The position numbers and the translations under genes are program-made. Shown here one piece after another: positions 36,844 through 47,157 of a stretch of DNA of 64,000 nt; position 1 is the first letter of the stretch; every line of letters starts with the position of its first letter. Below the pieces are notes generated by a model. That model was not told the origin of the DNA. It searched no databases and saw nothing but the letters and a program-made list of their open reading frames with translations. The DNA is taken from positions 3,286,001 to 3,350,000 of the forward strand of contig CP074402.1 of assembly GCA_018388625.1 (NCBI GenBank), written 5' to 3'. This DNA comes from Nocardiopsis eucommiae (GTDB lineage: Bacteria > Actinomycetota > Actinomycetes > Streptosporangiales > Streptosporangiaceae).

Positions 36844-37010
36844 CAGTAAGCAAGTCGGCTCCTCCACGGACCGGCGAAGACCCACCTCAGCGCGGTTGGA
36901 CCGCCGGAAAGTGCGCCGCGGCATCGCACGGCGGCGCCGCTCCGTGTCCGGGGACGACGCGTCCGTCCCCGGTCCGGCGGAAACCCCGTGCACAGTACCC
37001 GGAGAGGCCC

Positions 37011-38369
<1,359 letters not shown>

Positions 38370-38383
38370 GCCTCCCCCGCACC

Positions 38384-38412
38384 GGCCCCGCGACCCCCAC
38401 GGTCGCGGGGCC
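38384..38412 (+). terminator. Terminator between paaK and the AraC gene
   Basis: Perfect stem GGCCCCGCGACC / GGTCGCGGGGCC with loop CCCAC. It is placed to end paaK (plus strand) and the convergent AraC gene (minus strand). Confidence 0.7.
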
Positions 38413-38441
38413 CCGGCACGTCCGCGACGCGCGCCGCCCGA

Positions 38442-39219
38442 CTACGAGGTGGCGGCGGAGCGGTAGTCCCGGGGCTGGTGCCCAGCAGGCGCGCGAAGGC
38501 CGCCGAGAACGCCGCCGGGCTGTCGTAACCCAGATCCGAGGCGACCCGCGCGACCGCCTCACCCCGCGCCAACGGGGGCAGGGACCGCGGGACGCAGGCC
38601 CGCTGCCGCCACCGCGCGAACCCCATCCCGGTCTCCGCCAGGAACAGCCGGTTCACCGTGCGCTCACTCACGTGCAGGCGTCGCGCCCATCGGGCGAGCG
38701 GATCGTGAACACGCGGCTCCTCCAGGAACTCCTCGCACAGGGCGCGCAGCTCCTCGTGGCGCGGCAGGGGCAGGTCCAGCGGCAGGGGCACCAGCCCCCG
38801 GAGTTCGTGGAGGAGGAGTTCCACCAGGGCCGCGTCCCGGCCGTGGCGATCGTGGAGGGGGTCGATGTCCACCGCCGCCAACAGCAGCTCGCGCAGCAGC
38901 GCGGACACCTCCACCACCTGGCACCGGGCGGGGAACCACGGCACGACGGCCGGTTCCACGTACAGGCTGCGGGTGCTCACCCCTCCATCGTCACCTCGTG
39001 GTCGGTTCCGGCGGGCACGAGGACCGCCCGCTGCGGCGGCACGGTCCACGCGCCGTCGTCGGTCACCACCCGCATGACCCCGGTGGCGCCGTAGAGGAAC
39101 TGGGCCCGGCGGTGCCGGTGCCTGGCCAGCACGAACCCGGGCGGGTAGTCGGTGCCGATGGCCAGCACCGACCGGTCGACGTGGTCCACTTCGGAGACGG
39201 GGACGTTGCGCACGGACAC
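38442..39219 (-). CDS. AraC-family regulator with N-terminal cupin (two one-base breaks)
   Basis: About 259 residues. The N-terminal cupin-like sensor contains PPGFVLARHRHRRAQFLYGATG and WTVPPQRAVLVPAGTDHEV; the C-terminal double helix-turn-helix contains VHDPLARWARRLHVSERTVNRLFLAETGMGFARWRQ and AVARVASDLGYDSPAAFSAAFARLLG. Runs 38980-38983 and 38471-38474 are each one base short; the first correction removes a false stop after EVTMEG and the second gives the standard end SPRDYRS. GTG 39219 is a weak start choice. It is divergent from the TSUP transporter, which it probably regulates. Confidence 0.82.
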
Positions 39220-39293
39220 CGACGCTACCCTGTCCGTTGCGCGATCGTTCCTGTCCCTTCGTCGAATGCACGCCAAGCCACCGTCTCCCTACC

Positions 39294-40109
39294 GTGGTAC
39301 GGGTGCTCTCCTCGATCCTCGTCCTCCTGGCCCTGGGCTGCCTGACCGGCGTCACCACGGTCGTGTTCGGCTTCGGCGGCGGCTTCGTGACCGTTCCGGT
39401 CGTGTACGCCGTCACCCTGGCCCGCGCCGACCCGGGCGTGGACGCCATGGCGGTGGCCGTGGCCACCTCCACCGCGGTCATGGTCGTCAACTCCCTGGTC
39501 GCCACCTGGGCCCAGCACCGCGCCGGACGCCTGCGCCGCGCACACCTGTGGCCCCTGGCCGCCCCCATCGGGGTGGGCTCCGCCGTGGGAGCGCTGGTGG
39601 CCACGGCGGCGGGCGGCACGGTCCAGCACGCCCTGTTCGCGGTCTACCTGGCGGTGACCATCCTCGACAGTCTGCTGCGCCGGGGCTTCCTCACCCCGCC
39701 GTCGGGGACCCCAGCCCGCGTGCCGCGCCCCGGAACGACCCGGGCGGTGGGGCTGGGCATCGGCGCCGTCACCGGCTTCCTGGGGGTGGGCGGCAGCGTC
39801 ATGACCGTGCCCCTGCTGCGTCGGCGCGGTCTCCCCATGGGTGAGGCCACCGCCATGGCCAACCCGCTCACCGTGCCGGTCGCACTGGCCGGGACCCTCG
39901 TCTACGCGCTGTGGGGGACCGGCGGCGCCGGTTCCGGGCAGGGACACCTGGGCTCGGTGGACCTGGTGGCCGGAGCACTGCTCCTCGCCGGTTCCCTGCC
40001 CACCATCGCCGTGGTCCGCCGCCACGTGGGGCGGATCCCCGACCGGGCGCACGCCGTGTCCTACGTGAGCCTGCTGGCGGTGGTGCTGGTCGTGTTCCTG
40101 GTGCTGTGA
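39294..40109 (+). CDS. TSUP-family transporter (sulfite exporter TauE/SafE type)
   Basis: A membrane protein of about 271 residues with seven or eight hydrophobic segments. The duplicated family motif appears as VVFGFGGGFVTVPVVYA near the start and GAVTGFLGVGGSVMTVPLLRRRG at mid-protein. TSUP proteins move sulfite, sulfonates or organic acids across the membrane; the cargo here is unknown. The start is uncertain: GTG at 39294 or 39303, with no clear ribosome site. It is divergent from a cupin-AraC regulator, a common pairing. It runs toward the beta-lactamase-fold gene with a 38-base gap. Confidence 0.8.
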   Translation: MVRVLSSILVLLALGCLTGVTTVVFGFGGGFVTVPVVYAVTLARADPGVDAMAVAVATSTAVMVVNSLVATWAQHRAGRLRRAHLWPLAAPIGVGSAVGALVATAAGGTVQHALFAVYLAVTILDSLLRRGFLTPPSGTPARVPRPGTTRAVGLGIGAVTGFLGVGGSVMTVPLLRRRGLPMGEATAMANPLTVPVALAGTLVYALWGTGGAGSGQGHLGSVDLVAGALLLAGSLPTIAVVRRHVGRIPDRAHAVSYVSLLAVVLVVFLVL

Positions 40110-40147
40110 GCACGGGGTGACGAGGGTCCGCGCGGGGCACGGGTGCG

Positions 40148-41574
40148 TCAGCCGTTCCCGGCCCTGACGCGGGGAACCGCCCTCCCACCCAGGTACAGGT
40201 ACTCCTCCCCGTCTCCAGCGCGTGGATCCGCACCGGCACCCAGGTGCGCCGTCCCTCGGGGCGGAACACGAACTGTCCCTCCGTGCCCCCGGCGGGCAGG
40301 AGCGGCCACTCCTCGACCGGATCGGGATCCACACCCGGCAGCGGAGCCCGGTCGATCACCCTCAGGGTGCGCCGCTCCCCCTCACCCAGGATCTCCAGTC
40401 GTTGGGCGGTGCTCTCGTAGACGGCCGACACCGGCGCCTCGTCTGCCACGGGTCGGGACCCCGGGTCCGGTGCGGGGTCGGGCCCCAGCGGCGTCGGCAC
40501 CCGCACGTCCGTGAGCTCGCGGAACACCTCTCCGTACAGCTCCTGGTAGAGGTCGCGTGTGCGGCCGCCGTTGGTCAGGAGCACCACCGCGAACCCGGCG
40601 TCGGGAAGCAGGCGGAGGAACGCCGACTGGCCGACGGTGTTGCCGTCGTGCCCCAGCACCAGGCGCCCGTCCCAGCCGAAGCGGATCCAGCCCAGCCCCC
40701 AGGAGTCCCCCAGGGTGTGGGGGTCGGGCAGGGTCACCTCGTGGTCGCCCATCGCCCGGGCCGAGGCCTCGGAGAGCACCCGGTCGCCCTCGGCGCCGAG
40801 GCCGCGACGCAGGTGGGCCGCCGCGAAGCGCAGCACGTCCCCCGCGTTGGCCAGGACGGTCCCGGCGGGCCCCATCGACCGGGGAATCCCCCATACCGGG
40901 GCCACCTCGGGATCGGGCAGACCCTCCACGTGACCGACCGCCGCCCCGTGGAGCAGGGCCTCCTCCGGCAGAGTGCAGGCCCGGGTCATCCCGAGGGGCG
41001 CGAAGAGCCGCTCGCGCACCGCCCGGTCCCAGGTGAGGCCGGTGAGCCTCTCGACGATCCGGCCCAGCACCACGTATCCCGCGTTGCAGTAGGAGAAGGC
41101 GGCGCCCACGGGGTGCACCGGCTCCGTGTCGGCCAGCAGGGCGACGTAGCGCTCCAGCGCGTCGTCGCCGCGCCCGGTGTCGGTGAAAACGTCCCCGTCG
41201 ATCCCGCTCGTGTGGTTGAGCAGGTGCCGCACGGTCACTCGCCGGGCCGGGTCGGGCAGCCGTAGTTCGGGCAGCAGCTCCGCCACGGGTGTGTCCGGCG
41301 TGAGCAGGCCCTCGTCCACGAGCCCCATGACGACGGTGGCGGTCCACACCTTGGTGACGGATCCGATCTGGAAGACGGAGCCGGTGTCCACCGCGTGCCC
41401 GGTCGCGGCGTTGAGGACCCCGTGGGCGACCTCGACCGCCTCGTCGGCGGCAGCGTCGGCGCCGATCCGCAGGAGGCCGAGCTGGGCCCCGGGGACGCCG
41501 TGGCGTTCGCTGAGGACCGCCAACCGCGCACGCCAGTGCTCGGGGTCGATCGGTGTGCGCGACTGGTCGGCCAC
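40148..41574 (-). CDS. Beta-lactamase-fold serine hydrolase, class C type (one-base break)
   Basis: About 475 residues, no signal peptide or membrane helix seen, so probably cytosolic. The class C/penicillin-binding fold shows the nucleophile in GSVTK (Ser 72, Lys 75), the YCNAGY motif matching YxN, and a GHDGNTVG segment in place of the usual KTG-like triad. Family members hydrolyse esters, peptides or beta-lactams; nothing here points to antibiotic resistance. One base is short at 40207-40210; adding it gives GEEYLYLGGRAVPRV and a stop at 40148. Confidence 0.8.
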
Positions 41575-41607
41575 GGGTGTCCTCCGGTTGCGATCGGGGT
41601 GGATCGG

Positions 41608-42426
41608 TCAGGCCTTGCGGGCCACACCGCCGTACTCAGCGACCGGTCGGAGCGTGCCCACCTCGGTCGGGCCCGGCCGCCACAGCGAGCAGGACACCAG
41701 GCCCGGCTCCAGCAGTTCCAGGCCGTCGAAGAGCCCCTCGATCTCCGCCGCCGTGCGGATGGTGATCTTGGGCGTGCCCTTCTCGTTCCACGCGGCGGCC
41801 ACCTGGTGGGCGCGTTCGTGGTCGATGTCGTCGGTGGGGTGCGAGACCACCAGGTAGCTGCCGGGGGCGAGCGCGCCCAGCAGCCGGTCCAGGATCGACC
41901 GCACCTCGGCGTCGTCGGCCACGAAGTTGACCACGCCGAGCAGCAGCAGGGCCACCGGCTGGTCGAGGTCGAGGGTCTTGCCCGCCGTGGCCAGGATGGA
42001 GTCCGGGTCGCGCAGGTCGGCGTCGACGTAGTCGGTCACGCCCTGGTCGGAGCCGGTGAGCAGGGCCCGGGCGTGGGTGAGCACCAGCGGGTCGTTGTCC
42101 ACGTAGACCACGCGGGAGTCGGGCGCCACCGACTGCGCCACCTCGTGGGTGTTGTTGTGGGTGGGCAGGCCCGTTCCCACGTCCAGGAACTGCCGGATCC
42201 CCTCCTCACGGGCCAGGTGGGTGACGGCACGGACGAGGAAGGCGCGGTCAGCGATCGCGTTGTCGACGATCTCGGGGAAGAACGAGCGAATCTGTTCGCC
42301 CATCTCCCGGTCAACGGGGTAGTTGTCCTTCCCGCCCAACCAGTAGTTCCAGATCCTGGCGTTGTGGGGGACGGTGGTGTCGATCCTGGCTTCGGTGTTC
42401 TCGGGGGCACGGGTCCTGCTCTCCAC
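41608..42426 (-). CDS. SAM-dependent methyltransferase, actinobacterial DUF574 type (PF04672)
   Basis: A 272-residue methyltransferase of a family abundant in actinomycetes. The start NARIWNYWLGGKDNYPVDREMG is diagnostic; the SAM-binding strand is QFLDVGTGLPTHNNTHEVAQ, followed by VVYVDNDPLVLTHARALL. The methyl acceptor of this family is unknown. GTG 42426 is accepted because the diagnostic segment begins 25 residues in. No partner gene is obvious on either side. Frame intact. Confidence 0.87.
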   Translation of the reverse strand: MESRTRAPENTEARIDTTVPHNARIWNYWLGGKDNYPVDREMGEQIRSFFPEIVDNAIADRAFLVRAVTHLAREEGIRQFLDVGTGLPTHNNTHEVAQSVAPDSRVVYVDNDPLVLTHARALLTGSDQGVTDYVDADLRDPDSILATAGKTLDLDQPVALLLLGVVNFVADDAEVRSILDRLLGALAPGSYLVVSHPTDDIDHERAHQVAAAWNEKGTPKITIRTAAEIEGLFDGLELLEPGLVSCSLWRPGPTEVGTLRPVAEYGGVARKA

Positions 42427-42662
42427 TGCCGGGCCCGGCCGGTGCCGGGCGGGGTACGGGACCAGCTAAACGGAAGCACGGTGCGCCGGGCAAGAACCTT
42501 AGGTCCTGGTTTGGCGTGAAATCGGTGTTTTGTTGTCTCCAGTACGCCCGTGAGCCCTCTGATGGGGCTCGTGCCGGGCCGGAGGCGACCGAAAACGGCT
42601 CGTGGCTCCCACCACCGCCCCGATAGGTTGCGCAGCACGATCCACCGCACCGGGAGGACCAG

Positions 42663-43436
42663 GTGAAGCACTCCACCGAGGAGTTCGCCCGCATCGCCGC
42701 ACAGGGCACCGTCCTGCGCTGCCAGATCGGCTCCGTCGTCCACGGCCTCCATCTGGAGGGCCAGAACGACCGCGACGAGATGGGCATCTGTGTCGAGCCG
42801 CCCGAGTACGTCATCGGACTCCGCGACTTCGAGCAGTTCATCCTTCGCGACCAGGGCGAACACGGACGCTCGGGCCCCGGCGACCTGGACCTCACCGTCT
42901 ACTCGCTGCGCAAGTGGACCCGCCTGGCGCTGGAGGGCAACCCCACCGTCCTGCTGCCGCTCTTCGTCCCCGAGGACGAGTTCGTCACCCTCACGCCCGT
43001 CGGCCGTGACCTGCGCGCCAACGCCCACCGCTTGCTGTCCCGCCGCGCCGGTGAGCGCTTCCTCGGCTACCTGCGCGCCCAACGCGACCGCATGGCGGGC
43101 ATCCGGGGCGGCCGTCACACCAACCGCCCGGAACTGGTCGCGAGGCACGGCTTCGACACCAAGTACGCCTACCACATGGTCCGGCTGGGCCTCCAGGGCG
43201 TGGAACTGATGGAGTCCGGCGACATCACCCTGCCCATGCCCGAACCCGACCGGAGCTGGCTGCTGGCTCTGCGCCGGGGCGAGCACACCCGCGACGAGGC
43301 CCTGGAACGGGCCGGGGAACTGGAGAGCCGCCTGGAGGACCTGTGCCGGACCTCGCACCTGCCCGCGACACCCGACACCGACTGGGCCGACCGCTGGCTG
43401 GTCCGGACCTACCAGCGGTTCTGGAACGAGAGCTGA
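42663..43436 (+). CDS. DNA polymerase beta superfamily nucleotidyltransferase (PF10127-like)
   Basis: A 257-residue predicted nucleotidyltransferase. The start GTVLRCQIGSVVHGLHLEGQNDRDEMGICVEPPEYVIG matches the family pattern GSxxxG...DxD/E, here GSVVHG with D46/E48 as probable metal ligands; LDLTVYSLRKWTRLALEGNPTVLLPLF is the second signature. Members are found in phages and bacteria near RNA-repair genes; none are adjacent here. GTG 42663 follows GGGAGGACC. The substrate is unknown. Frame intact. Confidence 0.75.
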   Translation: MKHSTEEFARIAAQGTVLRCQIGSVVHGLHLEGQNDRDEMGICVEPPEYVIGLRDFEQFILRDQGEHGRSGPGDLDLTVYSLRKWTRLALEGNPTVLLPLFVPEDEFVTLTPVGRDLRANAHRLLSRRAGERFLGYLRAQRDRMAGIRGGRHTNRPELVARHGFDTKYAYHMVRLGLQGVELMESGDITLPMPEPDRSWLLALRRGEHTRDEALERAGELESRLEDLCRTSHLPATPDTDWADRWLVRTYQRFWNES

Positions 43437-43606
43437 ACCACGCTGGTCAGAGCGGGCACCCGACGCGGCGTCCCCGCGACGGAGAGATAGGGTGATCCAT
43501 CGAAGAGGTAACATGCCGCGCCCGAGACTCCGGGTGTCCCGGTGTGCCGGGCGCCGGGGAAGAACGGCCCACGGTGCCCGGGGGACGACACAGTGAAGGA
43601 AACACC

Positions 43607-43699
43607 ATGATCGGAACCATCGCGTTCGTGCTCATGATCGTCAGCCTGTCCATGATGATCATCTCCGGTCTCATCGCGACCCTGGTGAAGACCCGCTAG
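43607..43699 (+). CDS. 30-residue single-helix membrane peptide
   Basis: ATG 43607 follows AAGGA with suitable spacing, and the frame ends at TAG 43697-43699. The peptide starts MIGTIAFVLM, has one continuous hydrophobic helix rich in Ile, Leu, Val and Met (four Met), and ends LVKTR, giving an inside-positive end. No homologue is recognised. The clean ribosome site, third-position G/C bias and helix-plus-basic-tail design support a real gene. It lies alone between the nucleotidyltransferase and the PLC genes. A toxin-like, regulatory or stress small membrane protein is possible; nothing in the sequence decides. Confidence 0.55.
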   Translation: MIGTIAFVLMIVSLSMMIISGLIATLVKTR

Positions 43700-43938
43700 G
43701 GCGGGCTCGGAGGGTGCCGCCCGTCGCGAGCGGTGGACGGGGGCCGCTCCGCGGGCGCCCGTCGAGGTGGTGAAGGGCGGGCGGCACCGGTACCGGTTCG
43801 GCGGGTGCGCCCTGAGGGCGCCCGTCACCCGCCCCTCCGCCGACGGCGTGGGGCAAGGGGGATGTCAACGGAGCCGCCGCGTGACAGGGTGAGGGCGGCC
43901 CGTTACCGGGTCCACACCCCCGCTCACGAAGGACCCCC

Positions 43939-44911
43939 ATGCTCACCCTCCCCTCCGCCGCCACGGCGCTCCCCCGACGTACCGGGCCGGTTCTGACGGC
44001 CCTCCTCCTCGCCGGTTCGCTCCTGTCCGCTCTCTCCCCGCGGCCCCGGCCGCCGCCGAGGAGAACCCGTCGGCGGCGCGCACCGCGTGGATGGACGAGA
44101 TCCCCGACGGCACCAGCCTGGCCGCGCTGTCCATCCCCGGCACGCACGACACCGGTGCCTGGACCGGCTCCGTGTTCTCGCGCACGCAGGACCTCACCCT
44201 CTCCGAACAGCTCGGTTCCGGAGTGCGCTTCCTCGACGTGCGCACCCGCCACTACCGGGACGCCTTCCCCATCCACCACGGCGTCGAGTACCTGAACCTG
44301 AACTTCACCGACGTGGTCACCGACATCGGCGCCTTCCTCGACGCGAACCCCTCCGAGACCGTGCTCATGCGGATGAAGAAGGAGCACACCGAGGAGGAGA
44401 ACACCCGGAGCTACGAGGAGACGCTGAACCACTACATCGAGGAGGACCCGGACACCCGGGACATCCTGACCGAACGCCTGTGGGTGCCGGAACAGGGCGC
44501 GGACCGGGTCCCCGACCTCGGTGAGGTCCGGGGGCGCATCGTCATCGTGCAGGACTTCTCCGCGTCCCGGGACTACGGCGTGCACTGGAACGGCGCGTCC
44601 CTGGACATCCAGGACGACTACCGGGTCCCCACCCTCTTCGACGTCCCCGCCAAGTGGGAGAAGGCCCGCGACCACTTCGAGCGGACCGCCACCGGCGCCG
44701 ACGACGTCCTGTACGTCAACCACCTCAGCGGCAGCGGCGCCCCTGGGCCAACCCGCGCGAGGTCGCGTGGGGCGCGCTGGGCATCCGGGGTGTCAACCCC
44801 CGCGCGGTGGACCACCTGCGTCCGGTGGCGGCTCCCCGCACGGGCGTGGTGGTCATGGACTTCCCCAGCCAGGAACTGACCGACCTGGTCATCGCGCACA
44901 ACGCCGGCTGA
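43939..44911 (+). CDS. Secreted phosphatidylinositol-specific phospholipase C domain protein (two one-base breaks)
   Basis: About 324 residues with a Sec signal ending near SPAAPAAAEE. The PI-PLC X domain shows SIPGTHDTGAW with the first catalytic histidine, SGVRFLDVRTRHYRDAFPIHHGVEYLNL with the second, and ANPSETVLMRMKKEHT. Such enzymes cleave phosphatidylinositol to diacylglycerol and cyclic inositol phosphate outside the cell. Runs 44036-44039 and 44740-44743 are each one base short. The end PRTGVVVMDFPSQELTDLVIAHNAG is normal. A strong hairpin follows. No operon partners. Confidence 0.85.
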
Positions 44912-44921
44912 GCCGTTCGCG

Positions 44922-44965
44922 CGCCCGGGCCGGTGCGGACCACCCGTTCCGCCCCGGCCCGGGCG
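44922..44965. terminator. Bidirectional stem-loop between the PLC and GntR genes
   Basis: Perfect 12-base stem CGCCCGGGCCGG / CCGGCCCGGGCG with a 20-base loop, 10 bases past the PLC stop and 52 bases from the convergent GntR stop. Confidence 0.65.
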
Positions 44966-45016
44966 TGGTCCGTTCTCCCCACCGATGGGCGGACCGGCTC
45001 CCCGACAGCCGGGACC

Positions 45017-45718
45017 TCAGGTCGTTCGGGCGGCGATGGGGTGGTAGGCGCGCTCCAGGCCCCCGAGGACGTCCGTGACCACGGCCCCCAGGCTGTTGCG
45101 GATGTGCGAGCGCACCAGGGCGGCGGCGGCCGTGCCGTCACCGGCGACGACGAGTTCCAGGATCCTGTGGTGTTGCTGGAGGTCGAGGGTGCGCGGCTCA
45201 GCGCCAGCGGGCAGTTCCAGGCCGATCCGCCGGTACCGGTCGGCCTTGTCCCACAGGTCGTCCAGCTGTCTGACCATCACGTTGTTGTGGGAGGCGGCGT
45301 AGATCGCCCGATGGAAGGCCCGGTGCGCCGTGATGGCGTCCTCACCCCAGGTACGGGTGACCGGCAGGAGTTCGTCGGCCGCCGCCCGCATCGCGGCGAT
45401 CTCGCTCTCCGTCCTGCGCAGGGCGGCGAGCTCCGTGGCCGACGGTTCCAGTGAGAAGCGGACCTCCAGCAGTTCGCGCGCCTCGGCGGCGCTCATGGGC
45501 GCCACACGCACGTCTCGGTGGGCGTCCATCACGACCCACTCCTCACTGACCAGTCGCCTGATCGCCTCGCGCAGCGGGGTGATGCTCATCCCGAGCTCCT
45601 CAGCCAGTGCGTACTGCGACAGGCGCGACCCCGGGGCGAGCTCTCCGGAGGTGATCCGGCGACGCAGTTCGGTATAGGCCAGCCCGCCCTTGCTGGAGAA
45701 GGCGCTCTCGCTGGTCAT
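45017..45718 (-). CDS. GntR-family regulator, FadR/FCD subfamily
   Basis: A 233-residue repressor. The winged helix reads GLAYTELRRRITSGELAPGSRLSQYALAEELGMSITPLREAIRRL; the all-helical FCD ligand domain has the metal-ligand pattern with His in AHRAFHRAIYAASHN and DLQQHHRILELVVAGDG. ATG 45718 is chosen with GAGAGG just upstream. It is divergent from the tartrate dehydratase-like gene, and an AT-rich palindrome lies between them. FCD regulators typically respond to organic acids, fitting the adjacent genes. Frame intact. Confidence 0.88.
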   Translation of the reverse strand: MTSESAFSSKGGLAYTELRRRITSGELAPGSRLSQYALAEELGMSITPLREAIRRLVSEEWVVMDAHRDVRVAPMSAAEARELLEVRFSLEPSATELAALRRTESEIAAMRAAADELLPVTRTWGEDAITAHRAFHRAIYAASHNNVMVRQLDDLWDKADRYRRIGLELPAGAEPRTLDLQQHHRILELVVAGDGTAAAALVRSHIRNSLGAVVTDVLGGLERAYHPIAARTT

Positions 45719-45792
45719 CGTGACCTCTCTCACAGAATGTCCACTCACGGGCTTGTGACCCGCGTCTCATGCAGCCTAGACTCCGCCTCGTA

Positions 45793-45811
45793 CTTATAAG
45801 GGAGTTATAAG
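45793..45811. promoter_or_regulatory. GntR operator CTTATAAGGGAGTTATAAG
   Basis: Perfect 7-5-7 palindrome 22 bases before the dehydratase ATG and 75 bases from the GntR start. A plausible plus-strand promoter (TTGTGA 45753-45758, TAGACT 45777-45782) places the transcript start just before it. It is strikingly AT-rich for this genome. Confidence 0.7.
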
Positions 45812-45832
45812 ACCTGCGACAGAAGGAGGTCC

Positions 45833-46998
45833 ATGAGAATCGTCTCCGCCCATGTCGGCACCATTCCCATCAGCTCGTCGATGCGCAACGCGTACATCGA
45901 CTTCAGCAGGATGGACTGCACGATCCTGGCCCTGGTCAGTGACGTGGTGGTCGACGGCAAGCCCCTGGTGGGCTACGGCTTCAACTCCAACGGGCGCTAC
46001 AACGCCACGGCCATCCTGAACGAACGGGTGCTGCCACGGTTGCGGAACGCCGCGCCGGACGAACTACTGGACGAGCACGGTGCGCTCTCCCCTCCCGAGC
46101 GTGGGAGGTCATGATGCGCAACGAGAAGCCCGGTGGACACGGAGAACGCTCCGTCGCCGTCGGCGTGGCGGACATGGCGCTGCACGACCTCGCCGCCAAG
46201 GCGGCGGGCGTGCCGCTCTACCGGTGGATCTCCGACCACCACGGGGACGGCGACCCTGACGAGGACGTCTTCGTCTACGCCGCCGGCGGCTACTACGCCC
46301 CCGGCAAGACCCTGGGTGACCTCCAGGACGAGATGCGCGGATTCCTCGACGCCGGATACGAGATCGTCAAGATGAAGATCGGCGGCGCCGACCTGGCCGA
46401 GGACCTCAGGCGCATCGAGGCGGTCATCGACGTCCTGGGCGGCGACGGGTCCCGCCTGATGGTGGACGTGAACGGCAAGTTCGACCTGCGGACCGCGCTG
46501 GACTACGGCCAGGCCATCGACCAGTACGGCCTGTTCTGGTACGAGGAGGTCGGCGACCCGCTGGACTACGGCCTGAACGCCACCCTGTCGGAGCACTACC
46601 GCCACCCCATCGCGACCGGAGAGAACCTGTTCTCGTTGCAGGACGCCCGGAACCTGATCCGCTACGGGGGTATGCGCCCGGACCGGGACTTCATCCAGGT
46701 CGACCCGGCGCTGAGCTACGGACTGACCGAGTACCGCCGCGTGCTGGACATGCTCGCCCTGCACGGCTGGTCCTCCCGCCGGTGCGTCCCGCACGGCGGC
46801 CACCAGTTCTCGCTGCACATCGCCTCCGCCCTCAAGCTCGGCGGCAACGAGTCCTACCCCGGGGAGTTCCAGCCCACGGGCGGCTTCACCGACGACGCCG
46901 TGATCACCGGAGGCCGTGTGGCCCCGGGCGACCTCCCGGGCATCGGACTGGAGGGCAAGGCCCGGTTCCACGAGGTCCTCCGGGGCCTGCACGACTGA
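45833..46998 (+). CDS. tarD: D(-)-tartrate dehydratase-like enolase-superfamily enzyme (one-base break)
   Basis: About 388 residues of the mandelate racemase group, resembling D-tartrate dehydratase: RNAYIDFSRMDCTILALVSDVV, GYGFNSNGRYNATAIL, NEKPGGHGERSVAVGVADMALHD, KMKIGGADLAEDLRRIEAV with the catalytic lysine, DVNGKFDLRTALDYG and EEVGDPLDYGL metal ligands, and CVPHGGHQFSLHIASAL with the catalytic histidine. It would dehydrate tartrate to oxaloacetate. One base is missing near 46101-46103; adding it gives PPERWEVMMRNEKPGGHG, in line with the family. The ribosome site is GAAGGAGG. It is divergent from a GntR regulator and followed by a DASS transporter. Confidence 0.83.
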
Positions 46999-47157
46999 CT
47001 CTCCGACCGACGGCGCTCACGTCCCCTGCGCCGTCCCCGTCAACGTCCGGCCGCGTCGAGGCGACGTGCCGGGGCCCGGTCACCCGCACGACCGACGCTC
47101 CCCCGAACTCCCGAACGACCTGTGGCGGGTCGAGCCGAGACCAGAGAAGGTGCAGCC

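Noticed and set aside
40148..41574. Beta-lactam resistance gene
   Set aside because: The SxxK and YxN motifs place it in the broad class C serine-hydrolase fold, but there is no signal peptide and no resistance-type context; an esterase or peptidase is as likely.
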